NCBI GenBank assembly: GCA_024305405.1
Contig: JAKNDB010000086.1
Span: 805,001 to 869,000, forward strand
Reading direction: 5' to 3'
Source: Dirofilaria immitis
Lineage: Eukaryota > Nematoda > Chromadorea > Rhabditida > Onchocercidae
Length of the DNA stretch: 64,000 nt
Shown: piece by piece, positions 26,001 through 42,792 of the stretch
Numbering within the stretch: position 1 is the stretch's first letter
Layout: each line of letters starts with the position of its first letter
Translations under genes and position numbers: made by a program
Notes under the pieces: model-generated
Databases searched by the model: none
Seen by the model: the letters and a program-made list of their open reading frames with translations, nothing else
Told to the model about the DNA's origin: nothing

Positions 26001-28200
26001 CAGTTATGTTTGATAATGAGATGTGGTTGAATGCATAAATTTTCGAACCTCATAAATTTTTTTCTGTTCAAATCTGAATGGTATTCAATTCCTATATTTT
26101 GAGCTGGAAATACCTGATGAATGCCACTTTTCCGCATTTGTCAGATAAACGATTGCTTAATGCAGAGGTTGGCTAGTAACTGATCACGTTTATCGAGGTA
26201 ACTTGTTCTTTGGAATTTCACAAATCTGTTTCGAAAATCTCATTTTTCCAGGTATTTCACACATCGGGAAGTCATTTTTAGCGGTATTATTTTCTGCAAA
26301 AACAAAAATTGTATTGTGCTATTGGAGTTATTTTGTAGTATAGTATAAAGTGGAATAAATAAAACAATTTTTGCAGCGGAACATTCTTCAAGAAAAAAAA
26401 TTTTGAAGAGCTATTCTCTTTCGAAATTTGGTTACTCAATGACGACATGGAATTGGAATAGAAAGTAGTTTTAGTTGGTTTGTCGTTAGCCTGAAAAACG
26501 ATGATATTGGCAATGATACTATAGTATTAACTAACAAGTCCATAGTTATACAATTAATAAATCTATGGTATCGTTGCTCAAAACAGAACAAATATATTGA
26601 AGTGCAGTGCAAAGTGATACGTATTGTTTTATTATTATTATTATTAATCCATAAAATTAAAAAATTGAAAAAATAAAACAGTGATAGAGGAGAACAAAAC
26701 AAATTCAAGAATAGTAGTATATTTCGGAAAGAACAGCGATTTTCGAAAATTTTGTTGAACTCTTGCAATTCACGAAGAACGATCAGAATAATATATTCCA
26801 CGATGTCTATATTTCGTTAGTTTGATGTCTTCATCTCCACATTTGTAGTCTCGTTGATACTTATTTCGTTTAAGTTATCAAACTTCATCTAGAATCGTTT
26901 GAGTTAGCGCAAGTGCTATGGTAAAGTTAAGATTCTTGCAGGTAGAGGTACATTCGTTTAACAATTTGTGTAATAAATTTTACTCCATTCTTTCGCTCAG
27001 AATTCAAATATCTCACTGCTTATCACTTCTGCTTGTCCCGAATGTACAATTAACCATCAAATTCTGATATTCAGGACTTCATAAAATTAAGCGAATATAA
27101 AAGTTTTGAATTTCCATGAAATAATATTTTTCGCCGGATGAAAAAAGCCTACAACCAATAATGATTCCAGTGATCATTTCGCTATTATCACTTCCAAACA
27201 AAAATAGTTCATTAATAGTACTGCTTTTCTAAAACTTGCTAAAGTGTTTTGTCCCAAAAAGTTTTGCCGTCAATTTAAGAACTTTATTCATTATTAAAGG
27301 CACTAAAGTCGTATTTGACTCTAAAACCGAATAATCAATAAAAATAAAAATTTTTCTAAATTTTAGCTTACAGTCAGCATCTCTTTGATGAATATGCTGT
27401 ACAAAACCAAAAGAATTCTGCATTGATATTGTTACGAAATGACTGTTAACACTCACAATTATAATTTAAGTTAAAAGCCACCTTCTCAGACACATCTTTG
27501 ACAAGATCAAATATCTATTATTTGAGAATGCACCCTTCTTCGAATTAGTGATTTTTTCACTTTCTCGACAAGTACGTATATATTTTCCTATTGCAATAAA
27601 CATTTACCCCATCAATATTCCTCCCTACTGTAAAATACCACTAACTTTCATTGGCTCTTGATGCCTTTTGATTTACACATGAAGTTTGCTTAAAGATGTG
27701 ATATATTGGTGGAAAAGCCTCTTCTAAAGGCTAAGCGAGCACAGGCAACATACAAGAAAACTACAAGAGTCGTGCAGATCGGATAGTCAGTCTGACAGTC
27801 TTTTCTTGGCTCTGTTGCATCGTACGATTAGTCCTTCATCACCGTTTCATTATATGCAATACTGATAGAATTAATAATGACAGCATCAATCTTACAGATA
27901 ATATCTGCGATGAAGATAGTAGCATAAATGACTGCCTCCTGGAATATATATCTTTTATAGATGACAATTACATCTCTCCTTCCACCTCCAAACTTGCAAA
28001 ATTAAACAAAATAATCGATCCAGCTGTTGAATATTGCTTGTGTTTTAGAATGAGTGATACTGCTGGCATTTCGCCAAAGGAAGATGGAACGATAGAGTGG
28101 AATGGATAGATATTTGAGAACCGGAAATGGAGTGTGTGAAAGTGAATGAGTGGATATGTTGTGGTGGTCATTTGTTGTGGAGCTGTAAGGGTGTGGCATT
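23002..28200. other. Spacer between daf-16 and aak-2
   Basis: About 5.2 kb of AT-rich DNA. Open frames at 23948-24184, 25505-25711, 26436-26801 (minus) and 27229-27456 (minus) have no recognisable domain and no splice-compatible partners. A more complex stretch at about 27720-28200 just before aak-2 may be its promoter or leader region. Confidence 0.6.
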
Positions 28201-28207
28201 TTTGCAG
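28201..28207 (+). promoter_or_regulatory. Splice acceptor before aak-2 start
   Basis: A strong TTTTTGCAG ends 4 nt before the ATG at 28212, a pattern typical of spliced-leader addition in nematodes. It could also receive an upstream exon carrying a longer N-terminus. Confidence 0.55.
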
Positions 28208-28211
28208 GAAG

Positions 28212-32178
<3,967 letters not shown>

Positions 32179-32212
32179 ATTTGTTACTTCATAGATCGAA
32201 TTCAGTAAACTC

Positions 32213-32218
32213 AATAAA
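32213..32218 (+). terminator. Poly(A) signal of aak-2
   Basis: AATAAA 35 nt after the stop codon, the first canonical signal downstream; implies a short 3' untranslated region. Confidence 0.6.
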
Positions 32219-35200
32219 AGAATTTTAAACGTTAAATATATATGTATACATTTGTCTGGCTTTTGAAACCATATATAATTTTTTCTTTGACTTTTGTGTT
32301 ATGAATTTAATAATCGATTAGTTAAGATTGTTTATAGATTTATGTAATTCCATCTAAAAATATGAGATTAGAGCTTTGCAGGACTCTCTCTCATTCATGT
32401 GCTTATAATATTTTAATGGATTAATCGGGACGTTGTAATACCAACGGTTGCTTCTAATGCATTAGTTTCTTGTTTAAATTAAAAGTATACCAAATATAAG
32501 AATTGATTTCGGAAGATTTAAGATAGTTTTTTCACTTTTTCTGATCAGAGTTACACTTAGATCTACAACATTTAGTAGGTAAACAATGAGATAGAATGAA
32601 GGAGATCTTGGATTCCTTCTATCCATAATGAAAAAGGATTTTTGAATAGACTATAAAATTATATATTTACAAAAATTTGTTATTGGTTTTTCGACGCCAT
32701 TTTCTAAATTGTCAACACCTGTTGTTGTACAGATATTGTTTCAGTTTTATAATGCATATGATCGTTTTAGTGCTTTTATTGTTCATCAACTATATATTTT
32801 CTAAAAAATATTCTGTTATGTCAGATCTTTTATAAAATTTTTGCAAAATCTGACTCATTATTGCAAAATAGATTTTGAAATTTTTGAGCAGAGTTGAAGA
32901 AAGTATAACATATTTAATGTTCTGAATGTTCTTATAACGAAATCAATAATAATCAAGGTTCTGAATTAATAGCTGTACTAAAAAATTCTCGAACTCTACG
33001 CTCTTTGTGTAGTTGCCTCTTTGAAATTTTTAAAATATCTTGGCCAGAATATCAGAAATAGTGTCATTTATTTCCATTGTATTTACTTGAAGTAACGGGC
33101 TTCGTTTTTTCTTGCTATAGAGCTATGAGATGATGAGATCATGAATCAGCGAGGCATAGTTGACGCGGCATTTTTGGACTGGAAGTACAAAAAGTGCTTA
33201 CAGTTGTATTTGTGTTTGTTTACTCCTATACATATTTATATTCATTTCTTTATTCATTAAAAACATAATTGAAGGGGACTGAATGCAGGGTATAAAATTT
33301 CAGAAATCTTTTTTCTTTAAAACGTTGATATTATTTATTGGTCGAGAACATATATGGTGGAATAGATACTAATATCCAAGACAACAAAGTAAAAAGTGAA
33401 ATAGATAATCAAAATGGTAAAGATGACAGAAAACAAATCGAGTAGAATAGTTGTGTAATTTATAAATGATTACTATTTATGTACTACTGTTTTGTATGCT
33501 ATATAGTATCCAACTCAAGTGATGTTTATAATAGGGTACTAGCGTTTAATAATTTTTCGACACAAGTAAGTCGTAAGCCGTAGGAAAAAATGGGAAGTAA
33601 GCTGTATGTCTACTTATAATTTTAGTGATGAGTGATATAAAATAAATTTGCAAATACGGCAAACAATGCATCGATCTTTTTCTCACCAATCATTTCAATT
33701 GTCGAATAAATTAATGTAATGAGCGCTATCAACAATAATATGAGTCAATTTATAAAAATAGAACTCTGTGGAGGTGGGAAACGAATTCAGAATATACAAA
33801 AGCACATACCATTTAAATGAATTTAATATTTGTATTGCACTATAAATTATTGATGTGCCCGAAAAAGGAATTTTTTCAATGATATCTATGAGGTGATGGA
33901 AGTTTGCTTTCTGAATTCCTTTGTTGATAGTTTTATTAACCATCAAAAATTAATTCTAATTCTTCAGTGGATCAATTTGTGATATTTTAATTTTTGAAGG
34001 CAATACTTGTGATCGAAACAACTATTGAAAATGCTACAGATACTAACTAATATAGATGAAAGACCTTCCATTTCACTTTTTTTTCAATCATCTGAAACTT
34101 AATGCTTGATTTTCATATAAAGTCTGAAGCATTACGAACTGAATTAACCCAAAACAGATTTAGTTAAATTATGACATTGATATCTACAACTTGCCTGAAT
34201 CAAACAATTGTTATAGGTTTATTGATGAATTTAAATGCAGAGAATAGATGAATGAACTGGCTAAGATCGCAATTCATGCATGCATTACAGCGGTAGGTGA
34301 TGTGTCGCATTTTCTGTTATGTCATTCCATATTTTCTCAAAATTAAAAGAATAACTTGTCGGCTATTGTGATTCAAATAGTTAATAAAGCTTTTTCGATT
34401 AAATGATTTCCTATTTTGCCGCTATGCAGCCTATTATCATTTCTAAAGATGCAGCAGTCTTTGAGATAGATCTCAGTATCAGTTTCCCTTAAAAACATTT
34501 TCATCAGAACATTAGTGCTCGCACTAAAGATTTATTTACTTAAAGAATGAAAGCATTCATTCAAAATTGCTAGGTGAGTCCTACAAAAAAGTGTTTTAAA
34601 TATGCAGACTATTAACTAAAAAACTGCTTTTCTAAAATCTTCGTTTCGAAAACAATTCTTTCTCTTCAATTTTGTTGGATTAATTTGATTCTGTTTTCGC
34701 AAATCGGTATCTTAAATAAAATTAGCATTAGCATATTAATTTCTGCAACTTTTCTAGGCAGATTTCTGTTCACAAATAAATGTGTAGTTTACTATGCTCT
34801 TTTAAAACTTAAAATCTATAAAAAAAATTACTGGGTTTGAAAAAATGAGATATAACGGATAGAATAAAAATGTACTCAGACGCAATCAGTGTTTTGCTTT
34901 ATTTAGGTTTTTCTTTAAACATGACAAAACAGAAGTGCTTTGAATCTAATAATTAGAAACTGAAGGAAAAATTTTGCAGTTGTCATAGTTCAATTTGAGA
35001 AGATCATGAGTATAGTCGGAATAGCAATATTTTTCAAATTTTTATTTTCGAAATATTCTATAAGACTTCAAAAACAGTCGGTATACTCCGAATAGTCGTG
35101 CTGTTAATGAGATTTATTAAGTTGAGTATTTCAAGCTACCTATCAATATTACTAGGAAGAATAATTAAATATCAATCCAATGTATCAGTATATCAATATA

Positions 35201-38200
35201 ATATTTCCTATTGCAGTTGTTAATAATATTGAGCTGGGATTGATGTGATTGCTAATGCCTTTGTTGAAACGATGTTGAGAAAAAAAATTAAATTGATAGT
35301 AACTGTGGTATGAGTTGTACACAATTCTAAAATATAATTTCGCTTATGTGTAATTAATAGCTTTAATTATCGTTCCATTGGAGATAGTGAAGTTCGAAGC
35401 ACAATTGAACAAAATTATGAAGCTATATAGGGACTACCATATAAGGGTCAAGGATGGTAGATCTTGGATAGCCTCAGGCTGAATCAAGAGCTTATTTCAA
35501 TGGATTTACGTAAACTACGCTTGATAAATTGCATTATTATCAAGAAAAGCAGAGCGAAAGACAGAGTTGTTTCATTACATTATATTTATATTGACTGAAA
35601 TGAGGATCTTTCTTATCCTATAAGTATTTATTTTCGTGAATTTTTGCTCATACGAAGTTCACTATTTTATTAATAATTGGAAAATGCTATTCAATGAAAA
35701 TATGAAAATAGGCAAGATTAACTATTGGATCTGTGTTCAAATTCTCAAAATATTAGTAATACTTAATAACAATATTTATTTCTGAGCAGCTCTAAAGCTT
35801 CCAGCCGCTCAAAAAAAAAAAAAAACAAAAAGTTTTGCTCCTTTTGAATATGTTTTTCAAAATCTTCAACTGCTTTTCACTATGTTTGATATATCAATAG
35901 AAATAAACACTTCCCTTTAATAATCAGCTGTGCTAACATATTCTTTTATGAGTTTAATGCATAATAAGAAAAGTGATAAATATTTTGAGAATTTAGTGAA
36001 TATAAATCAAATAAATTACCTTTCTTGAGTATCATTAGCAGCTTTTTGACATATTATATGTCATTTATGCTTTTCATTTTAGGCAGTGCTTTTCCCACTT
36101 TTCTTTTTCTAGCAGTAGTTGATTTCGACATTTGTCTAATGGTATTATTCTCCTGATAGATTTGATTGATAGTAGGTCGAAAGGTCGGAAAAATGGTTCG
36201 GTTAAGAATTGATAGTTGTACCGCTAATTTCAGAAAAAGTAGTAAATACCGCTCATCCCTGTAACGGAGACATTGAATTGGAATGATAACAGGAAGAAAG
36301 GTGAACTGCAATGTGACATTGCTTTGTTCTGAAAATTAGATCGTTTTAATTCCAATACCAAAAATTTCAATTTACTATATTATCTCATAAGAGTTATCAT
36401 CAAATTCAGATGTTCGATCTTCAGAAACAATTTCTTTCTTATAAATTTGAATTAATTAAGAAATCGAAATGATCATCTCTTGTTACTCGTCATCGAAAGA
36501 ACAACAAATATGGGATTTTGGATTGACTGCCTTACTACAATAGCATTTTTACTAATTCAGTTAATGAAAATATTGTTCAAAAGTTTAAAACAAGATTTAA
36601 CCAAATCTTCGTGAATATTTAAATTGCAGAATCGAATTTTCACCATATAATTTTATTCAAAATCCTTATCGATGAACTTTTGCTAGAAATTAATAAATAA
36701 GCTCTATACTCCTTCTAAATAAGTTCGTAAGCTCTATACTCCTTCTAAATAAGTTCGTCTTTTCAACATCCTTCATTGTTACTATCATCATATCATTGAT
36801 TGAATGATAAGTGCTTTAACACCTCCTTTTGAAGCAGTTATTTTCACCTAATGTAAATTAATTTTTCAGTGCCACAACATTTTTGAAAATGAAATATTTC
36901 TTAACATTCGACTCAATGAGATTTGTCACAGACCATATATATCATATAATTGATTGATTTTGTTGAAATAGTTGAAACTATTGATATCACTGATATCTTT
37001 TCCCGAAATACAGACCTAGCTTTCATCTCGAAAGTCATCATCATAATATTCTGAAGACTATAAAAGAGAAGAGTAAATATTATGTATTTGATTTTTCGAA
37101 GTTATCTTGTTATGCTCTTGACTCAATTAATTAATCGGAATGTTAATGCATCGAAGTGTAAAAGTACCCAAGTATTTCGTTTTGTAACTGAGTCAACTAA
37201 AGTAGAAATGACAAAAATAATTCTGAAGATTAGCATTAATTAATAGATCCATTTAAATTTTGGCAAATCATTAATAACATTCACAGCGCAATTAATTAAT
37301 ACATTAAACTTTCTGCTCGCTGTGCTAACAATTGCTGAGATCTCATTCTCGCCGCATTCTCAGATTCTCTAAGTTCAATATTCATCATCTATATTTTCGA
37401 ATATCAGCATCCGAGGAAGAAATAATAAACCTTCTCAGTTCTCATTCTGTCATCTGTCAATTACTCATATCTACATAAAAAAATAATTTTATAACTTCGC
37501 TGAATTACGTCCCACTTTTTGTATTGGACTAAATAGAGTAGTCTACTTTAATGATTGCATGATATTTGCTGATACAGAAGAGATTTATCTCATTGCTTTC
37601 AACATTTAATTCTCTTCTACCAACGAAATTATAGTAGAGGCGGATGTATCTGAAATATTCCAGTAGTCTTTTCATAAACTTTTCAGCCACGAATCATGGT
37701 GGTCTTACATATGTTCTTCTTCAAGAGAAATAAAGTTTGCTTGCTTCCATATAATGATTTTACTATACTAAGAAGATTTACGATTTCCTAGAAGTGTTTT
37801 TTAATAGAATTTAATTTCTAGCAAAAAGGAAGTTTAGTAACAAAATGTAAGACACCTGCAATTTTTCTTATCATAATTTGAACAGAGCATTTAGATGTTA
37901 TTTGCCGGAAGTTATCTGGTTAAACCAAATAATTTTTAAATAAACTTGCGACAAAAAATCCATAAAATTATGATCAATTTTTAACAACTTTGCGGATTGC
38001 AGCTAGCTGTTTCTGCTTCATAAAATATAGTATACGCATATTCTGAAAAGTTGCAAAATTTCTTGGAAAATTTCTTTATGAACATTAGCACAATTTAATA
38101 CAATCTTGAATTATCCATAGTAATGGATGAGACAAGAAAAATACAATAATCACAAAAAAATAAAAATCATTGTGAATCAACCAAGTTGGGAACTAAACAA

Positions 38201-41200
38201 ACTTTTACTTTTAAAACTTTTTCTGTACCTTAGCGAGAAGTTTTCTGAAATAATTTAATTCTAGTCCACCGATATATATCCGATGATTCGAATATTTAAA
38301 TGAAATAGTCGGTTCTAAGCGTTGTTGGAAGACATAAAAAATAATATGGCGATAATGAGTCGATGCAAAAAAATCCTGCCTCAAATAAATTAAACTGCTG
38401 CTGATAGGAATTTTGATAACAGTTAAAATTACAGCATTTATAAAGTTTATAAATTTTACCATTGATATTTACCTTTGATAGTAGATTTGTAATGGCGGCA
38501 GCTTTGGAAGAGTGCCAATAAAATTAAAGAGGAAATTATTTATGATCAACAAAGTTTTCGGTTTAGAAGCATTTGAATGAACATTATTCTATCGACTCAT
38601 TTTCATACTTAGCTGTTCCTATTTGTTTCTGAAAATCAATAGATAATGTTTTATAATATTAGGTTATCCGTAATTTATTGAAAATTTGAAATTTAAAAGC
38701 AATGATAATTTGATTATCTAGAAGAACTGATAGTGAAAATAGGAATATCTTCGAAGCTAAAAATCATAGCTGATAGATTAATAAATGATCGATATTGGCC
38801 TGATATTCATAATATGAAATTATCGGAAACAAAAAAAAATACAATAAGATAGCATTAATCAAAATCATAGTATATTTCGTCGCATTCAAACATAACGCGG
38901 ACAAGAGCGTGGAGAGACAAACGAAGACAGATGAAAGCAATATTGTAATATAAGTAAATGTAGTAATAAGTAATTCGTTATTTTGAATCGTCTGAATTGC
39001 AACAATATGTCAATGTCTTCGGTGAAACTGTCTGTTCACTTCATTCAAACTTAGCTTGGCGATATAGGAAGGAAGTATATCTGGCAGAAAGATTTTCATT
39101 GTTAATATAGAAAACTAAAAACAAAGTGACATCTAATGCATTTTAGCATTTTAACCTAACTTGTGGCCAATTATTATTATAAATATTTAAATTAAGCTCA
39201 TATCAATCATTATCCATTAATAATTTCATAGTTTTTCACTCACTTAGCACTTCTCAGTACTTTCCAATAAACTTTCGCCAATTAATATTGATTTATAAAG
39301 AGTAGTAATAATTTTGGGTATCGAACAGGTCTCAAAAGTTATTAATACTTTTGTGAGATTAATTATTAATTCTAGAGATAAGCATTTTTTTGATTATCTT
39401 AACTTACTTATCATGTATATTTTAAGTGATTACAAAGAGGCATAATAAATTCATCTCAAAACCTCTACATTCGTTGTTGCTAAGCTTTATTAATCGTAAC
39501 AAAAATTGAGGGTTCTTTTTGCTTTTAAATGTTAACGCTTCAGACTTGGGTAATCTTTATTATGATAATTTCGACAACACATCAACAAATGCAACACTTA
39601 CAGTATTAGTAATACAATAAGACAATTCTAATAACGATAAAATGATTCAAAGGAGACCAAGAATGCTCGATTGCCATCCAATTCCTTGTGAAGCACATAT
39701 AGTGAAAATGATGTTGTTTAATAGTATCTCTCGCAGCATTCCTAGATCAATTCTAAGATCACCAGAAGCTCTTCTTTATTTGGAACACATAAACATGATA
39801 ACTAATATGATTTACGGCTACAATTTTGATCTACAATTTAATGTTTCTCTAACAAATTCCCTTATGAATCATTATATTTTGTTTTATTAGGAAACTTCTT
39901 CGCGTTTTAGCGACAACTTGAATTATGCTTTAGATTTCATTATCGAGTGCATCTAATGGCTCATTTAAAACTATTACTTTAATGGTCCTTTTTATTTTTG
40001 TGTTCTGTGTACTTTAAAAATTAACGAAAGATGACGCATTCTTATTAGTTGCCAAAACTTTTCGAACTTTTTATCATTGAAATGATTGAATTTTTAAAGT
40101 TTGAGGAGTGAATAATATTGGTGAAGCAAGAACAAACGATATTTATTTCTTCTGTTCTAAATATGATTAGTAGAGATTAATGATCAAACAACAGCGAATT
40201 TTATTTAGAAATATTGAAAAATTGAAATTTCCCTCTTTTTGAAGATATTCAAAATTATGAGCAATTTTCAGTTTCTGGAGAAATGAGGAGATTTTATTGC
40301 TCTTAATTAACTTAATTTATATTTCAGAAGCAGCGGTTCAAATGCGATGAATATATTATTTTGTATGTTTGTCTTACGGTGGATTTTAAATTTATTAATA
40401 TATTAGCACTTGGATTTGTAAAGACAGTAATAATGGAAGATCTCTTTAAAGCATATTAAATGCATTTGAACCACCCCAAATATATCATTTAGACGTTATT
40501 TAACGCTACATAGGTTTATCGAACCAGTCAAACCAAAAGTCATAGAGGAGTTTTCCGTTTCCTTGTTATAACTAGACTACATTTCCCAATTTGGTTTCTA
40601 TGTTGTTATTATCACTGTGTTGCTTTATTGCCTTCCCACTATCCTCCAAATGAATAGTAATATTATCAATGAAATGACTAGAATGAATAATCAATATAAA
40701 ATTAACAGTTGGGATATTCCTAAATAGTGACGAGCGTAAGAACATTTTTTTCTGCTTCTTAGTTTTCCAAATAATCTAAAGCAGTTTAATAATTATAGAT
40801 TATGCAGAACTTATCCATTACTTCAATATTTCATTTTTCTTAAATATTTTCTTCACATGGAATGGACTTGGATAACAGGCATAGGAAAAAGGCAGCGTCT
40901 AAAAATTGTAAGACATTCAATAAAATAAAAATAAACAGAAGCTTCAACGAATTCGTCGCACCTTTAAAATTTGAGTTCAAAATGTGGAGCAATGACTGTC
41001 AGCCCTTGAATGTGGTTCTCAAACTTTTTCAAGAGGCATTAATTAGTTTTCGACAAATCTTCCTTCATTTGACCATAATTTTCAGATTTCTTTAGTTGTA
41101 TTTGCTATATTGTTGCTTCATTTCTTGATTCTATTCTTCATATCTAACTCAAGAACAAAAACTGTAATACAACTAAGACTTTTGAGCTATATAAAAGTTT

Positions 41201-42720
41201 CGGAATATCTACATAAACAAATTGCTTCACTTTGTTTTCTCATAAGTTAATACTAAATGATACATGTATAAAGTAACCCTAGCTGAATCGATCAAACTGT
41301 TTATCTTATAAGTTTATGAACAAAAGTAGCAGCTAATACTTTGTTCTTTAATCTGTAAATCTAAATTTCGTGAGTTTTCCATTTATAAAACAAATCATCT
41401 TTTTATTCCTGGCATGTTTTTCTCCTATTGAATATTTCATATTTATCTATAAAAAACTTATTTTACTTCCATAATAGCTTTGTTTCACATGAATAATTAT
41501 AGCAAAATGGAGTAAGAAAATTAGAAGTGTAACCAGATTTACATAAGGATTAAAAATCAAAAACCCGAGCATAATCATTCACAAAACATAATGACAGATA
41601 AAATACGCGTATGTAAATAAATAGAAGAACCAGTGTACACGCACAATAATACCTCAACCAAACTGCACATATATAAAATTTAAATATACTTTATAATTTA
41701 TATACGATTAAATTGAAACACGAAGTATTCGTTAGTTAATTAAAAGAGTTTAAAGAACAAATAAAAAATATTTCAATAGAAGCATTTTTATTCTGTTATT
41801 TCAAAAAAAAAAAATGCAATTATTAGCTTTTCCTCTCTCGTCGTATTGGAAAGTGCGAATTAACTATAGCTGGGAAAAGAATTCGATTTCAAAAATAACA
41901 AAAATTAATAGTAAGAGAACAAACAATTTCAATATCAAATAACAACGACAAATATCAAATCACATAACCCTGTCCAACAGCAATAAATTTTGAGTACTGA
42001 AGTGTTAAATTATGAAGAAATGAATACATCAAATTACATAGAGCATTTATATGAAATCGATTATTGAAAAAAAAAAATGAAGTATATATAAATTGTAAAC
42101 TGTTAAATATCCATCTTTGTTACAAAAAAATGCTAAAAGTCGATTAGATGAGATATGAATCTGAAATAAAAATAATAATTAAATTGCTATCATATGTTGC
42201 TGAAAAAGGTAGCCTTTATGGGTTAATAAGTGTTATATAAGGAATAAATAATTGAAGAAGAAAATTGGTAAAACAATTCATAGTGAAAATTAATGGGAAT
42301 TCAAATTAAAAATTCGGGAAAAGTTTGTATCAAAATAAAATACACGAGGATTTGCATACAGTAACCGATGTATATAACAAATCCATCATTATTCCTAATA
42401 TTATCATTCCTTATGAAAGATCTATAGAATATTTCTTACAAATAGGTTTAGTGATGTAATATAACGTAAAGAAAATCTAATTTTCCTTCAATAAACTAGT
42501 GGAAGAATATTATGAAAAAATTTCGCATAAGGCATTCATATTCTTCGTTGCTCCCCGGTACTTGAAAGAAATGCACCTATGCGTTCAAATTGCAATCGGT
42601 GAAATATAATTTCCTTATCATATTGCAGCAATAAAGAAAGATAGAATTAAAGGATATGCTTAACAATTGATAAAGATCACTCAAAAGAAAATTCAAACTA
42701 TAAAGCTAGAAAGAAATTAG
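32219..42720. other. Spacer between convergent genes aak-2 and hmbx-1
   Basis: About 10.5 kb with no recognisable coding sequence on either strand. The open frames present (for example 33695-33946, 36054-36311, 38211-38462, 39642-39890, 40862-41095) are short, isolated and without domains. It contains a 30-bp tandem duplication at 36698-36757 and an A15 run at 35811-35825. Confidence 0.6.
36698..36757. repeat. 30-bp tandem duplication
   Basis: Two identical head-to-tail copies (36698-36727 and 36728-36757), each beginning TAAGCTCTATACTCC. The identity suggests a recent duplication or an assembly artefact. Confidence 0.9.
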
Positions 42721-42726
42721 TTTATT
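42721..42726 (-). terminator. Poly(A) signal of hmbx-1
   Basis: TTTATT on the plus strand reads AATAAA on the minus strand, about 67 nt beyond the stop codon at 42793. Confidence 0.55.
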
Positions 42727-42792
42727 TATAATAGATGGATATGCACCACAAACCGTTTAAAAATATGAAAACTCGTTAGAATACATTAACAA

